64,000 nt of DNA from Andrena cerasifolii (Eukaryota; Arthropoda; Insecta; Hymenoptera; Andrenidae). Shown in pieces: positions 25,613-37,976 of the stretch (its first letter is position 1; every line of letters begins with the position of its first letter). The translations under genes were made by a program, and so were the position numbers. The stretch spans positions 372,001 through 436,000 of the forward strand of contig NW_027484910.1 of assembly GCF_050908995.1 (NCBI RefSeq). The letters are read 5' to 3'. The notes beneath the pieces are model-generated. The model was not told where the DNA came from and ran no database searches. It saw only the letters and a list, made by a program, of their open reading frames with translations.

Positions 25613-28600
25613 TCAATATTTGTTCTCCAATATCGGTTTTTGAATATCGGTTCTAATATCGGATTCAGTATCGGTTTTTCAATATCAGTTTTTCAATATT
25701 TGTTCTCCAATATCGGTTTTTGAATATCGGTTCCAATATCGGATTCAATATCGGTTTTTCAATATCGGTTCTAATATCGGATTCAATATCGGTTTTGCAA
25801 TATCAGTTTTTCGATATCAGTTTTTCAATATTTGTTCTCCAATATCGGTTTTTGAATATCGGTTCTAATATCGGTTCTAATATCGGATTCAATACCGGTT
25901 TTTCAATATCGGTTTTTCAATATCAGTTTTTCGATATCAGTTTTTCAATATTTGTTCTCCAATATCGGTTTTTGAATATCGGTTCTAATATCGGTTTCAA
26001 TATCGGTTTTTCAATATCGGTTTTTCAATATCAGTTTTTCAATATTTGTTCTCCAATATCGGTTTTTGAATATCGGTTCTAATATCGGATTCAATATCGG
26101 TTTTTCAATATCGGTTTTTTCAATATCAGTTTTTCGATATCAGTTTTTCAATATTTGTTTTTCAATATCGGTTTTTCAATATCGGTTCTAATATCGGTTT
26201 CAATATCGGTTTTTCAATATCGTTTTTGCAATATCAGTTTTTCGATATAGGTTTTTCAATATCGGTTTTTCAATATCGGTTTTGCAATATCAGTTTTTCG
26301 ATATAGGTTTTTCAATATCGGTTTTTCAATATCGGTTTTGCAATATCAGTTTTTCGATATAGGTTTTTCAATATCGATTTTTCAATATCGGTTTTTCAAT
26401 ATCGGTTCTAATATCGGTTTCAATATCAGTTTTTCAATATTTGTTTTCCAATATCGGTTTTTCAATATCGGTTCTAATATCGGATTCAATATCGGCTTTT
26501 CAATATCGGTTTTTCAATATCAGTTTTTCGATATCAGTTTTTCAATATTTGTTTTTCAATATCGGTTTTTCAATATCGGTTCTAATATCGGTTTCAATAT
26601 CGGTTATTCAATATCAGCTTTCGATATCAGTTTTTCAAGATTTGTTCTCCAATGTCGGTTTTTGAATATCGGTTCTAATATCGGATTCAATATCAGTTTT
26701 TCAATATCGGTTCTAATATCGGATTCAATACCGGTTTTTCAATATCGGTTCTAATATCGGATTCAATATCGGTTTTTCAATATCGTTTTTGCAATATCAG
26801 TTTTTCGATATAGGTTTTTCAATATCGGTTTTTTCAATATCAGTTTTTCGATATCAGTTTTTCAATATTTGTTTTTCAATATCGGTTTTTCAATATCGGT
26901 TCTAATATCGGTTTCAATATCGGTTTTTCAATATCGGTTTTTCATTATCGGTTTTTCAATATCAGTTTTTCAATATTTGTTCTCCAATATCGGTTTTTGA
27001 ATATCGGTTCTAATATCGGATTCAATATCGGTTTTTCAATATCGATTTTTCAATATTAGTTTTTCAATATTTGTTCTCCAATATCGGTTTTTGAATATCG
27101 GTTCTAATATCGGATTCAATATCGGTTTTTCAATATCGGTTTTGCAATATCAGTTTTTCAATATCAGTTTTTCAATATCAGTTTTTCGATATAGGTTTTT
27201 CAATATCGGTTTTTCAATATCGGTTTTGCAATATCGGTTCTAATATCGGAATCAATATCGGCTTTTCAATATCGGTTTTTCAATATCAGTTTTTCGATAT
27301 CAGTTTTTCAATATTTGTTTTTCAATATCGGTTTTTCAATATCGGTTCTAATATCGGTTTCAATATCGGTTTTTCAATATCGGTTTTTCAATATCGGTTT
27401 TTCAATATCAGTTTTTCAATATTTGTTCTCCAATATCGGTTTTTGAATATCGGTTCTAATATCGGATTCAGTATCGGTTTTTCAATATCAGTTTTTCAAT
27501 ATTTGTTCTCCAATATCGGTTTTTGAATATCGGTTCTAATATCGGATTCAGTATCGGTTTTTCAATATCAGTTTTTCAATATTTGTTCTCCAATATCGGT
27601 TTTTGAATATCGGTTCCAATATCGGATTCAATATCGGTTTTTCAATATCGGTTCTAATATCGGATTCAATATCGGTTTTTCAATATCGGTTTTTCAATAT
27701 CGGTTTTTCAATATCAGTTTTTCAATATTTGTTCTCCAATATCGGTTTTTGAATATCGGTTCTAATATCGGATTCAGTATCGGTTTTTCAATATCAGTTT
27801 TTCAATATTTGTTCTCCAATATCGGTTTTTGAATATCGGTTCCAATATCGGATTCAATATCGGTTTTTCAATATCGGTTCTAATATCGGATTCAATATCG
27901 GTTTTGCAATATCAGTTTTTCGATATCAGTTTTTCAATATTTGTTCTCCAATATCGGTTTTTGAATATCGGTTCTAATATCGGTTCTAATATCGGATTCA
28001 ATACCGGTTTTTCAATATCGGTTTTTCAATATCAGTTTTTCGATATCAGTTTTTCAATATTTGTTCTCCAATATCGGTTTTTGAATATCGGTTCTAATAT
28101 CGGTTTCAATATCGGTTTTTCAATATCGGTTTTTCAATATCAGTTTTTCAATATTTGTTCTCCAATATCGGTTTTTGAATATCGGTTCTAATATCGGATT
28201 CAATATCGGTTTTTCAATATCAGTTTTTCAATATTTGTTTTTCGATATCAGTTTTTCAATATTTGCTTTACAATATCAGTTTTTCAATATCGGTTCTAAT
28301 ATCGGATTCAATATCGGTTTTGCAATATCAGTTTTTCGATATAGGTTTTTCAATATCGGTTTTTCAATATCGGTTCTAATATCGGTTTTTCAATATCAGT
28401 TTTTCGATATCAGTTTTTCAATATTTGTTTTTCAATATCGGTTTTTCAATATCGGTTCTAATATCGGTTTCAATATCGGTTATTCAATATCAGTTTTTCG
28501 ATATCAGTTTTTCAAGATTTGTTCTCCAATATCGGTTTTTGAATATCGGTTCTAATATCGGATTCAATATCAGTTTTTCAATATCGGTTCTAATATCGGA

Positions 28601-29323
28601 TTCAATACCGGTTTTTCAATATCGGTTCTAATATCGGATTCAATACCGGTTTTTCAATATCGGTTTTTCAATATCAGTTTTTCGATATCAGTTTTTCAAT
28701 ATTTGTTCTCCAATATCGGTTTTTGAATATCGGTTCTAATATCGGATTCAATATCGGTTTTTCAATATCGTTTTTGCAATATCAGTTTTTCGATATAGGT
28801 TTTTCAATATCGGTTTTTCAATATCGGTTTTTCAATATCGGTTCTAATATCGGATTCAATATCGGTTTTTCAATATCGGTTATTCAATATCAGTTTTTCA
28901 ATATTTGTTCTCCAATATCGGATTCAATATCGGTTTTTGAATATCGGTTCTAATATCGGATTCAATATCGGTTTTTCAATATCGTTTTTGCAATATCAGT
29001 TTTTCGATATAGGTTTTTCAATATCGGTTTTTCAATATCGGTTTTTCAATATCGGTTCTAATATCGGATTCAATACCGGTTTTTCAATATCGGTTTTTCA
29101 ATATCAGTTTTTCGATATCAGTTTTTCAATATTTGTTCTCCAATATCGGTTTTTGAATATCGGTTCTAATATCGGTTTCAATATCGGTTATTCAATATCA
29201 GTTTTTCGATATCAGTTTTTCAATATTTGTTCTCCAATATCGGTTTTTGAATATCGGTTCTAATATCGGATTCAATATCGGTTTTTCAATATCGTTTTTG
29301 CAATATCAGTTTTTCGATATAGG
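25609..29323 (+). repeat. 3.73-kb direct tandem duplication, right copy
   Basis: Right partner of 21880-25608, 14 bp shorter through loss of one A unit. The junction is unusually visible: a K unit ending at 25608 is joined straight to a D unit (25609-25622), an order explained by the end of the left copy meeting the start of the right one. At the end of the right copy (29323) K is followed by A instead. The 11 bp TTTTTCAATAT are shared by both options, so the breakpoint is ambiguous within them. Private changes in this copy include CAATATTAG near 27055. Confidence 0.88.
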
Positions 29324-32300
29324 TTTTTCAATATCGGTTTTTCAATATCGGTTTTTCAATATCGGTTCTAATATCGGATTCAATATCGGTTTTTCAATAT
29401 CGGTTATTCAATATCAGTTTTTCAATATTTGTTCTCCAATATCGGTTTCAATATCGGTTTTTCAATATCAGTTTTTCGATATAGGTTTTTCAATATCGGT
29501 TTTTCAATATCGGTTTTTCAATATCAGTTTTTCAATATTTGGTTTTCAATATCGGTTTTTGAATATCGGTTCTAATATCGGTTCAATATCGGTTTTTCAA
29601 TATCGGTTTTTCAATATCGGTTCTAATATCGGTTTCAATATCGGTTTTTCAATATCGGTTTTTCAATATCAGTTTTTCAATATTTGTTCTCCAATATCGG
29701 TTTTTGAATATCGGTTCTAATATCGGATTCAATATCGGTTTTTCAATATCAGTTTTTCAGTATTTGTTCTCCAATATCGGTTTTTGAATATCGGTTCTAA
29801 TATCGGTTTCAATATCGGTTTTTCAATATCGGTTTTTCAATATTTGTTCTCCAATATCGGTTTTTGAATATCGGTTCCAATATCGGATTCAATATCGGTT
29901 TTTCAATATCGGTTCTAATATCGGATTCAATATCGGTTTTTCAATATCGGTTTTGCAATATCGGGTTTTCAATATCAGTTTTTCGATATCAGTTTTTCAA
30001 TATTTGTTCTCTAATATCGGTTTTTGAATATCGGTTCTAATATCGGATTCAATATCGGGTTTTCAATATCGGTTTTTCAATATCAGTTTTTCGATATCAG
30101 TTTTTCAATATTTGTTTTTCAATATCGGTTTTTCAATATCGGTTCTAATATCGGATTCAATATCGGTTTTGCAATATCAGTTTTTCGATATCATTTTTTC
30201 AATATTTGTTTTTCAATATCGGTTTTTCAATATCGGTTCTAATATAGGTTTCAATATCGGTTTTTCAATATCGGTTTTTCAATATCAGTTTTTCGATATC
30301 AGTTTTTCAATATTTGTTCTCCAATATCGGTTTTTGAATATCGGTTTCAATATCGGTTTTTCAATATCGGTTTTTCAATATCGGTTTTTCAATATCAGTT
30401 TTTCAATATTTGTTCTCCAATATCGGTTTTTGAATATCGGTTCTAATATCGGATTCAATATCGGGTTTTCAATATCGGTTTTTCAATATCAGTTTTTCGA
30501 TATCAGTTTTTCAATATTTGTTTTTCAATATCGGTTTTTCAATATCGGTTCTAATATCGGATTCAATATCGGTTTTGCAATATCAGTTTTTCGATATCAG
30601 TTTTTCGATATCAGTTTTTCAATATTTGTTCTCCAATATCGGTTTTTGAATATCGGTTCTAATATCGGTTCTAATATCGGATTCAATACCGGTTTTTCAA
30701 TATCGGTTTTTCAATATCAGTTTTTCAATATCAGTTTTTCAATATTTGTTCTCCAATATCGGTTTTTGAATATCGGTTTCAATATCGGTTTTTCAATATC
30801 GGTTTTTCAATATCAGTTTTTCAATATTTGTTCTCCAATATCGGTTTTTGAATATCGGTTCTAATATCGGATTCAATATCGGTTTTTCAATATCAGTTTT
30901 TCAATATTTGTTTTTCGATATCAGTTTTTCAATATTTGCTTTACAATATCAGTTTTTCAATATCGGTTCTAATATCGGATTCAATATCGGTTTTGCAATA
31001 TCAGTTTTTCAATATCAGTTTTTCAATATCAGTTTTTCAATATCAGTTTTTCAATATCGGTTTTTGAATATTTGTTCTCCAATATCGGTTTTTGAATATC
31101 GGTTCTAATATCGGATTCAATATCGGTTTTTCAATATCGGTTTTTCAATATCGGTTCTAATATCGGTTTTTCAATATCAGTTTTTCGATATCAGTTTTTC
31201 AATATTTGTTTTTCAATATCGGTTTTTCAATATCGGTTCTAATATCGGTTTCAATATCGGTTATTCAATATCGGTTCTAATATCGGATTCAATATCGGTT
31301 TTTCAATATCGGGTTTTCAATATCAGGTTTTCGATATCAGTTTTTCAATATTTGCTTTACAATATCGGTTTTTCAATATCGGTTCTAATATCGGTTTCAA
31401 TATCGGTTTTTCAATATCAGTTTTTCGATATAGGTTTTTCAATATCGGTTTTTCAATATCGGTTTTTCAATATCAGTTTTTCAATATTTGGTTTTCAATA
31501 TCGGTTTTTGAATATCGGTTCTAATATCGGTTCAATATCGGTTTTTCAATATCGGCTTTTCAACATCGGTTCTAATATCGGTTTCAATATCGGTTTTTCA
31601 ATATCGGTTTTTCAATATCAGTTTTTCAATATTTGTTCTCCAATATCGGTTTTTGAATATCGGTTCTAATATCGGATTCAATATCGGTTTTTCAATATCA
31701 GTTTTTCAGTATTTGTTCTCCAATATCGGTTTTTGAATATCGGTTCTAATATCGGTTTCAATATCGGTTTTTCAATATTTGTTCTCCAATATCGGTTTTT
31801 GAATATCGGTTCCAATATCGGATTCAATATCGGTTTTTCAATATCGGTTCTAATATCGGATTCAATATCGGTTTTTCAATATCGGTTTTGCAATATCGGG
31901 TTTTCAATATCAGTTTTTCGATATCAGTTTTTCAATATTTGTTCTCCAATATCGGTTTTTCAATATCGGTTCTAATATCGGATTCAATATCGGTTTTGCA
32001 ATATCAGTTTTTCAATATCAGTTTTTCAATATCAGTTTTTCAATATCAGTTTTTCAATATCGGTTTTTGAATATTTGTTCTCCAATATCGGTTTTTGAAT
32101 ATCGGTTCTAATATCGGATTCAATATCGGTTTTTCAATATCAGTTTTTCGATATCAGTTTTTCAATATTTGTTTTTCAATATCGGTTTTTCAATATCGGG
32201 TCTAATATCGGTTTCAATATCGGTTTTTCAATATCGGTTTTTCAATATCAGTTTTTCGATATCAGTTTTTCAATATTTGTTCTCCAATATCGGTTTTTGA

Positions 32301-32865
32301 ATATCGGTTCTAATATCGGTTCTAATATCGGATTCAATACCGGTTTTTCAATATCGGTTTTTCAATATCAGTTTTTCGATATCAGTTTTTCAATATTTGT
32401 TCTCCAATATCGGTTTTTGAATATCGGTTCTAATATCGGTTTCAATATCGGTTTTTCAATATCGGTTTTTCAATATCAGTTTTTCAATATTTGTTCTCCA
32501 ATATCGGTTTTTGAATATCGGTTCTAATATCGGATTCAATATCGGTTTTTCAATATCAGTTTTTCAATATTTGTTTTTCGATATCAGTTTTTCAATATTT
32601 GCTTTACAATATCAGTTTTTCAATATCGGTTCTAATATCGGATTCAATATCGGTTTTGCAATATCAGTTTTTCAATATCAGTTTTTCAATATCAGTTTTT
32701 CAATATCAGTTTTTCAATATCGGTTTTTGAATATTTGTTCTCCAATATCGGTTTTTGAATATCGGTTCTAATATCGGATTCAATATCGGTTTTTCAATAT
32801 CGGTTTTGCAATATCAGTTTTTCGATATAGGTTTTTCAATATCGGTTTTTCAATATCGGTTTTGC
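29324..32865 (+). repeat. Region 2: satellite segment with a distant homologue at 1.4-2.9 kb
   Basis: There is no gene. From about 29400 to 30860 the order matches about 1460-2938 at an offset of 27938 bp (checked at 1782/29720, 2086/30024 and 2174/30112). The long B-C-D-based run at 30112-30864 parallels 2174-2938, differing by a lost 12-mer and a few substitutions. The rest (30865-32865) is mosaic, with rare changes such as CATTTTTTC near 30191, TAATATAGG at 30242, CAACATCGG at 31562 and GGGTCTAATATCGG near 32199. I did not see AAGATTTG here, so the regular 2-kb marker spacing is broken. Confidence 0.8.
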
Positions 32866-35800
32866 AATATCAGTTTTTCGATATAGGTTTTTCAATATCG
32901 GTTTTTCAATATTTGTTCTCCAATATCGGTTTTTCAATATCGGTTCTAATATCGGATTCAATATCGGTTTTTCAATATCGGTTTTTTCAATATCAGTTTT
33001 TCGATATCAGTTTTTCAATATTTGTTTTTCAATATCGGTTTTTCAATATCGGTTCTAATATCGGTTTCAATATCGGTTTTTCAATATCGGTTTTGCAATA
33101 TCAGTTTTTCGATATAGGTTTTTCAATATCGGTTTTTCAATATCGGTTTTGCAATATCAGTTTTTCGATATAGGTTTTTCAATATCGGTTTTTCAATATC
33201 GGTTTTGCAATATCAGTTTTTCGATATATGTTTTTCAATATCGGTTTTTCAATATCGGTTTTTCAATATCGGTTCTAATATCGGTTTCAATATCAGTTTT
33301 TCAATATTTGTTTTCCAATATCGGTTTTTCAATATCGGTTCTAATATCGGATTCAATATCGGCTTTTCAATATCGGTTTTTCAATATCGGTTTTTCAATA
33401 TCAGTTTTTCAATATTTGTTCTCCAATATCGGTTTTTGAATATCGGTTCTAATATCGGATTCAATATCGGGTTTTCAATATCGGTTTTTCAATATCAGTT
33501 TTTCGATATCAGTTTTTCAATATTTGTTTTTCAATATCGGTTTTTCAATATCGGTTCTAATATCGGTTTCAATATCGGTTTTTCAATATCGGTTTTTCAA
33601 TATCAGTTTTTCGATATCAGTTTTTCAAGATTTGTTCTCCAATATCGGTTTTTGAATATCGGTTCTAATATCGGATTCAATATCAGTTTTTCAATATCGG
33701 TTCTAATATCGGATTCAATACCGGTTTTTCAATATCGGTTCTAATATCGGATTCAATACCGGTTTTTCAATATCGGTTTTTCAATATCAGTTTTTCGATA
33801 TCAGTTTTTCAATATTTGTTCTCCAATATCGGTTTTTGAATATCGGTTCTAATATCGGATTCAATATCGGTTTTTCAATATCGTTTTTGCAATATCAGTT
33901 TTTCGATATAGGTTTTTCAATATCGGTTTTTCAATATCGGTTTTTCAATATCGGTTATTCAATATCAGTTTTTCAATATTTGTTCTCCAATATCGGATTC
34001 AATATCGGTTTTTCAATATCGGTTCTAATATCGGATTCAATATCGGTTTTTCAATATCGGGTTTTCAATATCAGTTTTTCGATATCAGTTTTTCAATATT
34101 TGCTTTACAATATCGGTTTTTCAATATCGGTTCTAATATCGGTTTCAATATCGGTTTTTCAATATCAGTTTTTCGATATAGGTTTTTCAATATCGGTTTT
34201 TCAATATCGGTTTTTCAATATCAGTTTTTCAATATTTGGTTTTCAATATCGGTTTTTGAATATCGGTTCTAATATCGGTTCAATATCGGTTTTTCAATAT
34301 CGGTTTTTCAATATCGGTTCTAATATCGGTTTCAATATCGGTTTTTCAATATCGGTTTTTCAATATCAGTTTTTCAATATTTGTTCTCCAATATCGGTTT
34401 TTGAATATCGGTTCTAATATCGGATTCAATATCGGTTTTTCAATATCAGTTTTTCAGTATTTGTTCTCCAATATCGGTTTTTGAATATCGGTTCTAATAT
34501 CGGTTTCAATATCGGTTTTTCAATATCGGTTTTTCAATATTTGTTCTCCAATATCGGTTTTTGAATATCGGTTCCAATATCGGATTCAATATCGGTTTTT
34601 CAGTATCGGTTCTAATATCGGATTCAATATCGGTATTTCAATATCGGTTTTGCAATATCGGGTTTTCAATATCAGTTTTTCGATATCAGTTTTTCAATAT
34701 TTGTTCTCTAATATCGGTTTTTGAATATCGGTTCTAATATCGGATTCAATATCGGGTTTTCAATATCGGTTTTTCAATATCAGTTTTTCGATATCAGTTT
34801 TTCAATATTTGTTCTCCAATATCGGTTTTTGAATATCGGTTCTAATATCGGTTCTAATATCGGATTCAATACCGGTTTTTCAATATCGGTTTTTCAATAT
34901 CAGTTTTTCGATATCAGTTTTTCAATATTTGTTCTCCAATATCGGTTTTTGAATATCGGTTCTAATATCGGTTTCAATATCGGTTTTTCAATATCGGTTT
35001 TTCAATATCAGTTTTTCAATATTTGTTCTCCAATATCGGTTTTTGAATATCGGTTCTAATATCGGATTCAATATCGGTTTTTCAATATCAGTTTTTCAAT
35101 ATTTGTTTTTCGATATCAGTTTTTCAATATTTGCTTTACAATATCAGTTTTTCAATATCGGTTCTAATATCGGATTCAATATCGGTTTTGCAATATCAGT
35201 TTTTCAATATCAGTTTTTCAATATCAGTTTTTCAATATCAGTTTTTCAATATCGGTTTTTGAATATTTGTTCTCCAATATCGGTTTTTGAATATCGGTTC
35301 TAATATCGGATTCAATATCGGTTTTTCAATATCGGTTTTGCAATATCAGTTTTTCGATATAGGTTTTTCAATATCGGTTTTTCAATATCGGTTTTGCAAT
35401 ATCAGTTTTTCGATATAGGTTTTTCAATATCGGTTTTTCAATATCGGTTTTGCAATATCAGTTTTTCGATATAGGTTTTTCAATATCGGTTTTTCAATAT
35501 CGGTTCTAATATCGGTTTTTCAATATCAGTTTTTCGATATCAGTTTTTCAATATTTGTTTTTCAATATCGGTTTTTCAATATCGGTTCTAATATCGGTTT
35601 CAATATCGGTTATTCAATATCAGTTTTTCGATATCAGTTTTTCAAGATTTGTTCTCCAATATCGGTTTTTGAATATCGGTTCTAATATCGGATTCAATAT
35701 CAGTTTTTCAATATCGGTTCTAATATCGGATTCAATACCGGTTTTTCAATATCGGTTCTAATATCGGATTCAATACCGGTTTTTCAATATCGGTTTTTCA

Positions 35801-37575
35801 ATATCAGTTTTTCGATATCAGTTTTTCAATATTTGTTCTCCAATATCGGTTTTTGAATATCGGTTCTAATATCGGATTCAATATCGGTTTTTCAATATCG
35901 TTTTTGCAATATCAGTTTTTCGATATAGGTTTTTCAATATCGGTTTTTCAATATCGGTTTTTCAATATCGGTTCTAATATCGGATTCAATATCGGTTTTT
36001 CAATATCGGTTATTCAATATCAGTTTTTCAATATTTGTTCTCCAATATCGGATTCAATATCGGTTTTTCAATATCGGTTCTAATATCGGATTCAATATCG
36101 GTTTTTCAATATCGGGTTTTCAATATCAGTTTTTCGATATCAGTTTTTCAATATTTGCTTTACAATATCGGTTTTTCAATATCGGTTCTAATATCGGTTT
36201 CAATATCGGTTTTTCAATATCAGTTTTTCGATATAGGTTTTTCAATATCGGTTTTTCAATATCGGTTTTTCAATATCAGTTTTTCAATATTTGGTTTTCA
36301 ATATCGGTTTTTGAATATCGGTTCTAATATCGGTTCAATATCGGTTTTTCAATATCGGTTTTTCAATATCGGTTCTAATATCGGTTTCAATATCGGTTTT
36401 TCAATATCGGTTTTTCAATATCAGTTTTTCAATATTTGTTCTCCAATATCGGTTTTTGAATATCGGTTCTAATATCGGATTCAATATCGGTTTTTCAATA
36501 TCAGTTTTTCAGTATTTGTTCTCCAATATCGGTTTTTGAATATCGGTTCTAATATCGGATTCAATATCGGTTTTTCAATATCGGTTTTGCAATATCGGGT
36601 TTTCAATATCAGTTTTTCGATATCAGTTTTTCAATATTTGTTCTCTAATATCGGTTTTTGAATATCGGTTCTAATATCGGATTCAATATCGGGTTTTCAA
36701 TATCGGTTTTTCAATATCAGTTTTTCGATATCAGTTTTTCAATATTTGTTTTTCAATATCGGTTTTTCAATATCGGTTCTAATATCGGATTCAATATCGG
36801 TTTTGCAATATCAGTTTTTCGATATCAGTTTTTCAATATTTGTTTTTCAATATCGGTTTTTCAATATCGGTTCTAATATCGGTTTCAATATCGGTTTTTC
36901 AATATCGGTTTTTCAATATCAGTTTTTCGATATCAGTTTTTCAATATTTGTTCTCCAATATCGGTTTTTGAATATCGGTTCTAATATCGGTTCTAATATC
37001 GGATTCAATACCGGTTTTTCAATATCGGTTTTTCAATATCAGTTTTTCGATATCAGTTTTTCAATATTTGTTCTCCAATATCGGTTTTTGAATATCGGTT
37101 CTAATATCGGTTCTAATATCGGATTCAATACCGGTTTTTCAATATCGGTTTTTCAATATCAGTTTTTCGATATCAGTTTTTCAATATTTGTTCTCCAATA
37201 TCGGTTTTTGAATATCGGTTCTAATATCGGTTTCAATATCGGTTTTTCAATATCGGTTTTTCAATATCAGTTTTTCAATATTTGTTCTCCAATATCGGTT
37301 TTTGAATATCGGTTCTAATATCGGATTCAATATCGGTTTTTCAATATCAGTTTTTCAATATTTGTTTTTCGATATCAGTTTTTCAATATTTGCTTTACAA
37401 TATCAGTTTTTCAATATCGGTTCTAATATCGGATTCAATATCGGTTTTGCAATATCAGTTTTTCAATATCAGTTTTTCAATATCAGTTTTTCAATATCAG
37501 TTTTTCAATATCGGTTTTTGAATATTTGTTCTCCAATATCGGTTTTTGAATATCGGTTCTAATATCGGATTCAAT
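32866..37575 (+). repeat. 5.1-kb period repeat, copy 1
   Basis: Matches 37977-42604. The offset is 5111 bp at 33149/38260, 33627/38738 and 33836/38947. It becomes 5149 bp after about 33950 because this copy lacks a 38-bp G-H-A trio (12+12+14), and 5029 bp after 37200 because this copy has an extra 120-bp block. It holds two AAGATTTG subunits of different type: one preceded by I-A-B-C (33627) and one preceded by I-(TTATTCAATATCAG)-C (35644). Confidence 0.88.
36901..37260 (+). repeat. Exact 120-bp tandem repeat, F-G-G-L-A-B-C-D-E
   Basis: The 60 bases from 36901, 37021 and 37141 are identical to one another, and the 60 bases from 36961 and 37081 are identical to one another, so a 120-bp block (14+12+12+12+14x5) is repeated perfectly about 2.5 times. 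From 37201 the next F-G is followed by I instead of G-L. Homologous places elsewhere (for example 10740-10860, 42110-42230, 46125-46245) have one fewer block. Perfect identity implies a very recent event. Confidence 0.93.
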
Positions 37576-37976
37576 ATCGGTTTTTCAATATCGGTTTTGC
37601 AATATCAGTTTTTCGATATAGGTTTTTCAATATCGGTTTTTCAATATCGGTTTTGCAATATCAGTTTTTCGATATAGGTTTTTCAATATCGGTTTTTCAA
37701 TATCGGTTTTGCAATATCAGTTTTTCGATATAGGTTTTTCAATATCGGTTTTTCAATATCGGTTCTAATATCGGTTTCAATATCAGTTTTTCAATATCGG
37801 TTTTTCAATATTTGTTCTCCAATATCGGTTTTTGAATATCGGTTCCAATATCGGATTCAATATCGGTTTTTCAATATCGGTTCTAATATCGGATTCAATA
37901 TCGGTTTTTCAATATCGGTTTTGCAATATCAGTTTTTCGATATAGGTTTTTCAATATGGGTTCTAATATCGGTTTC

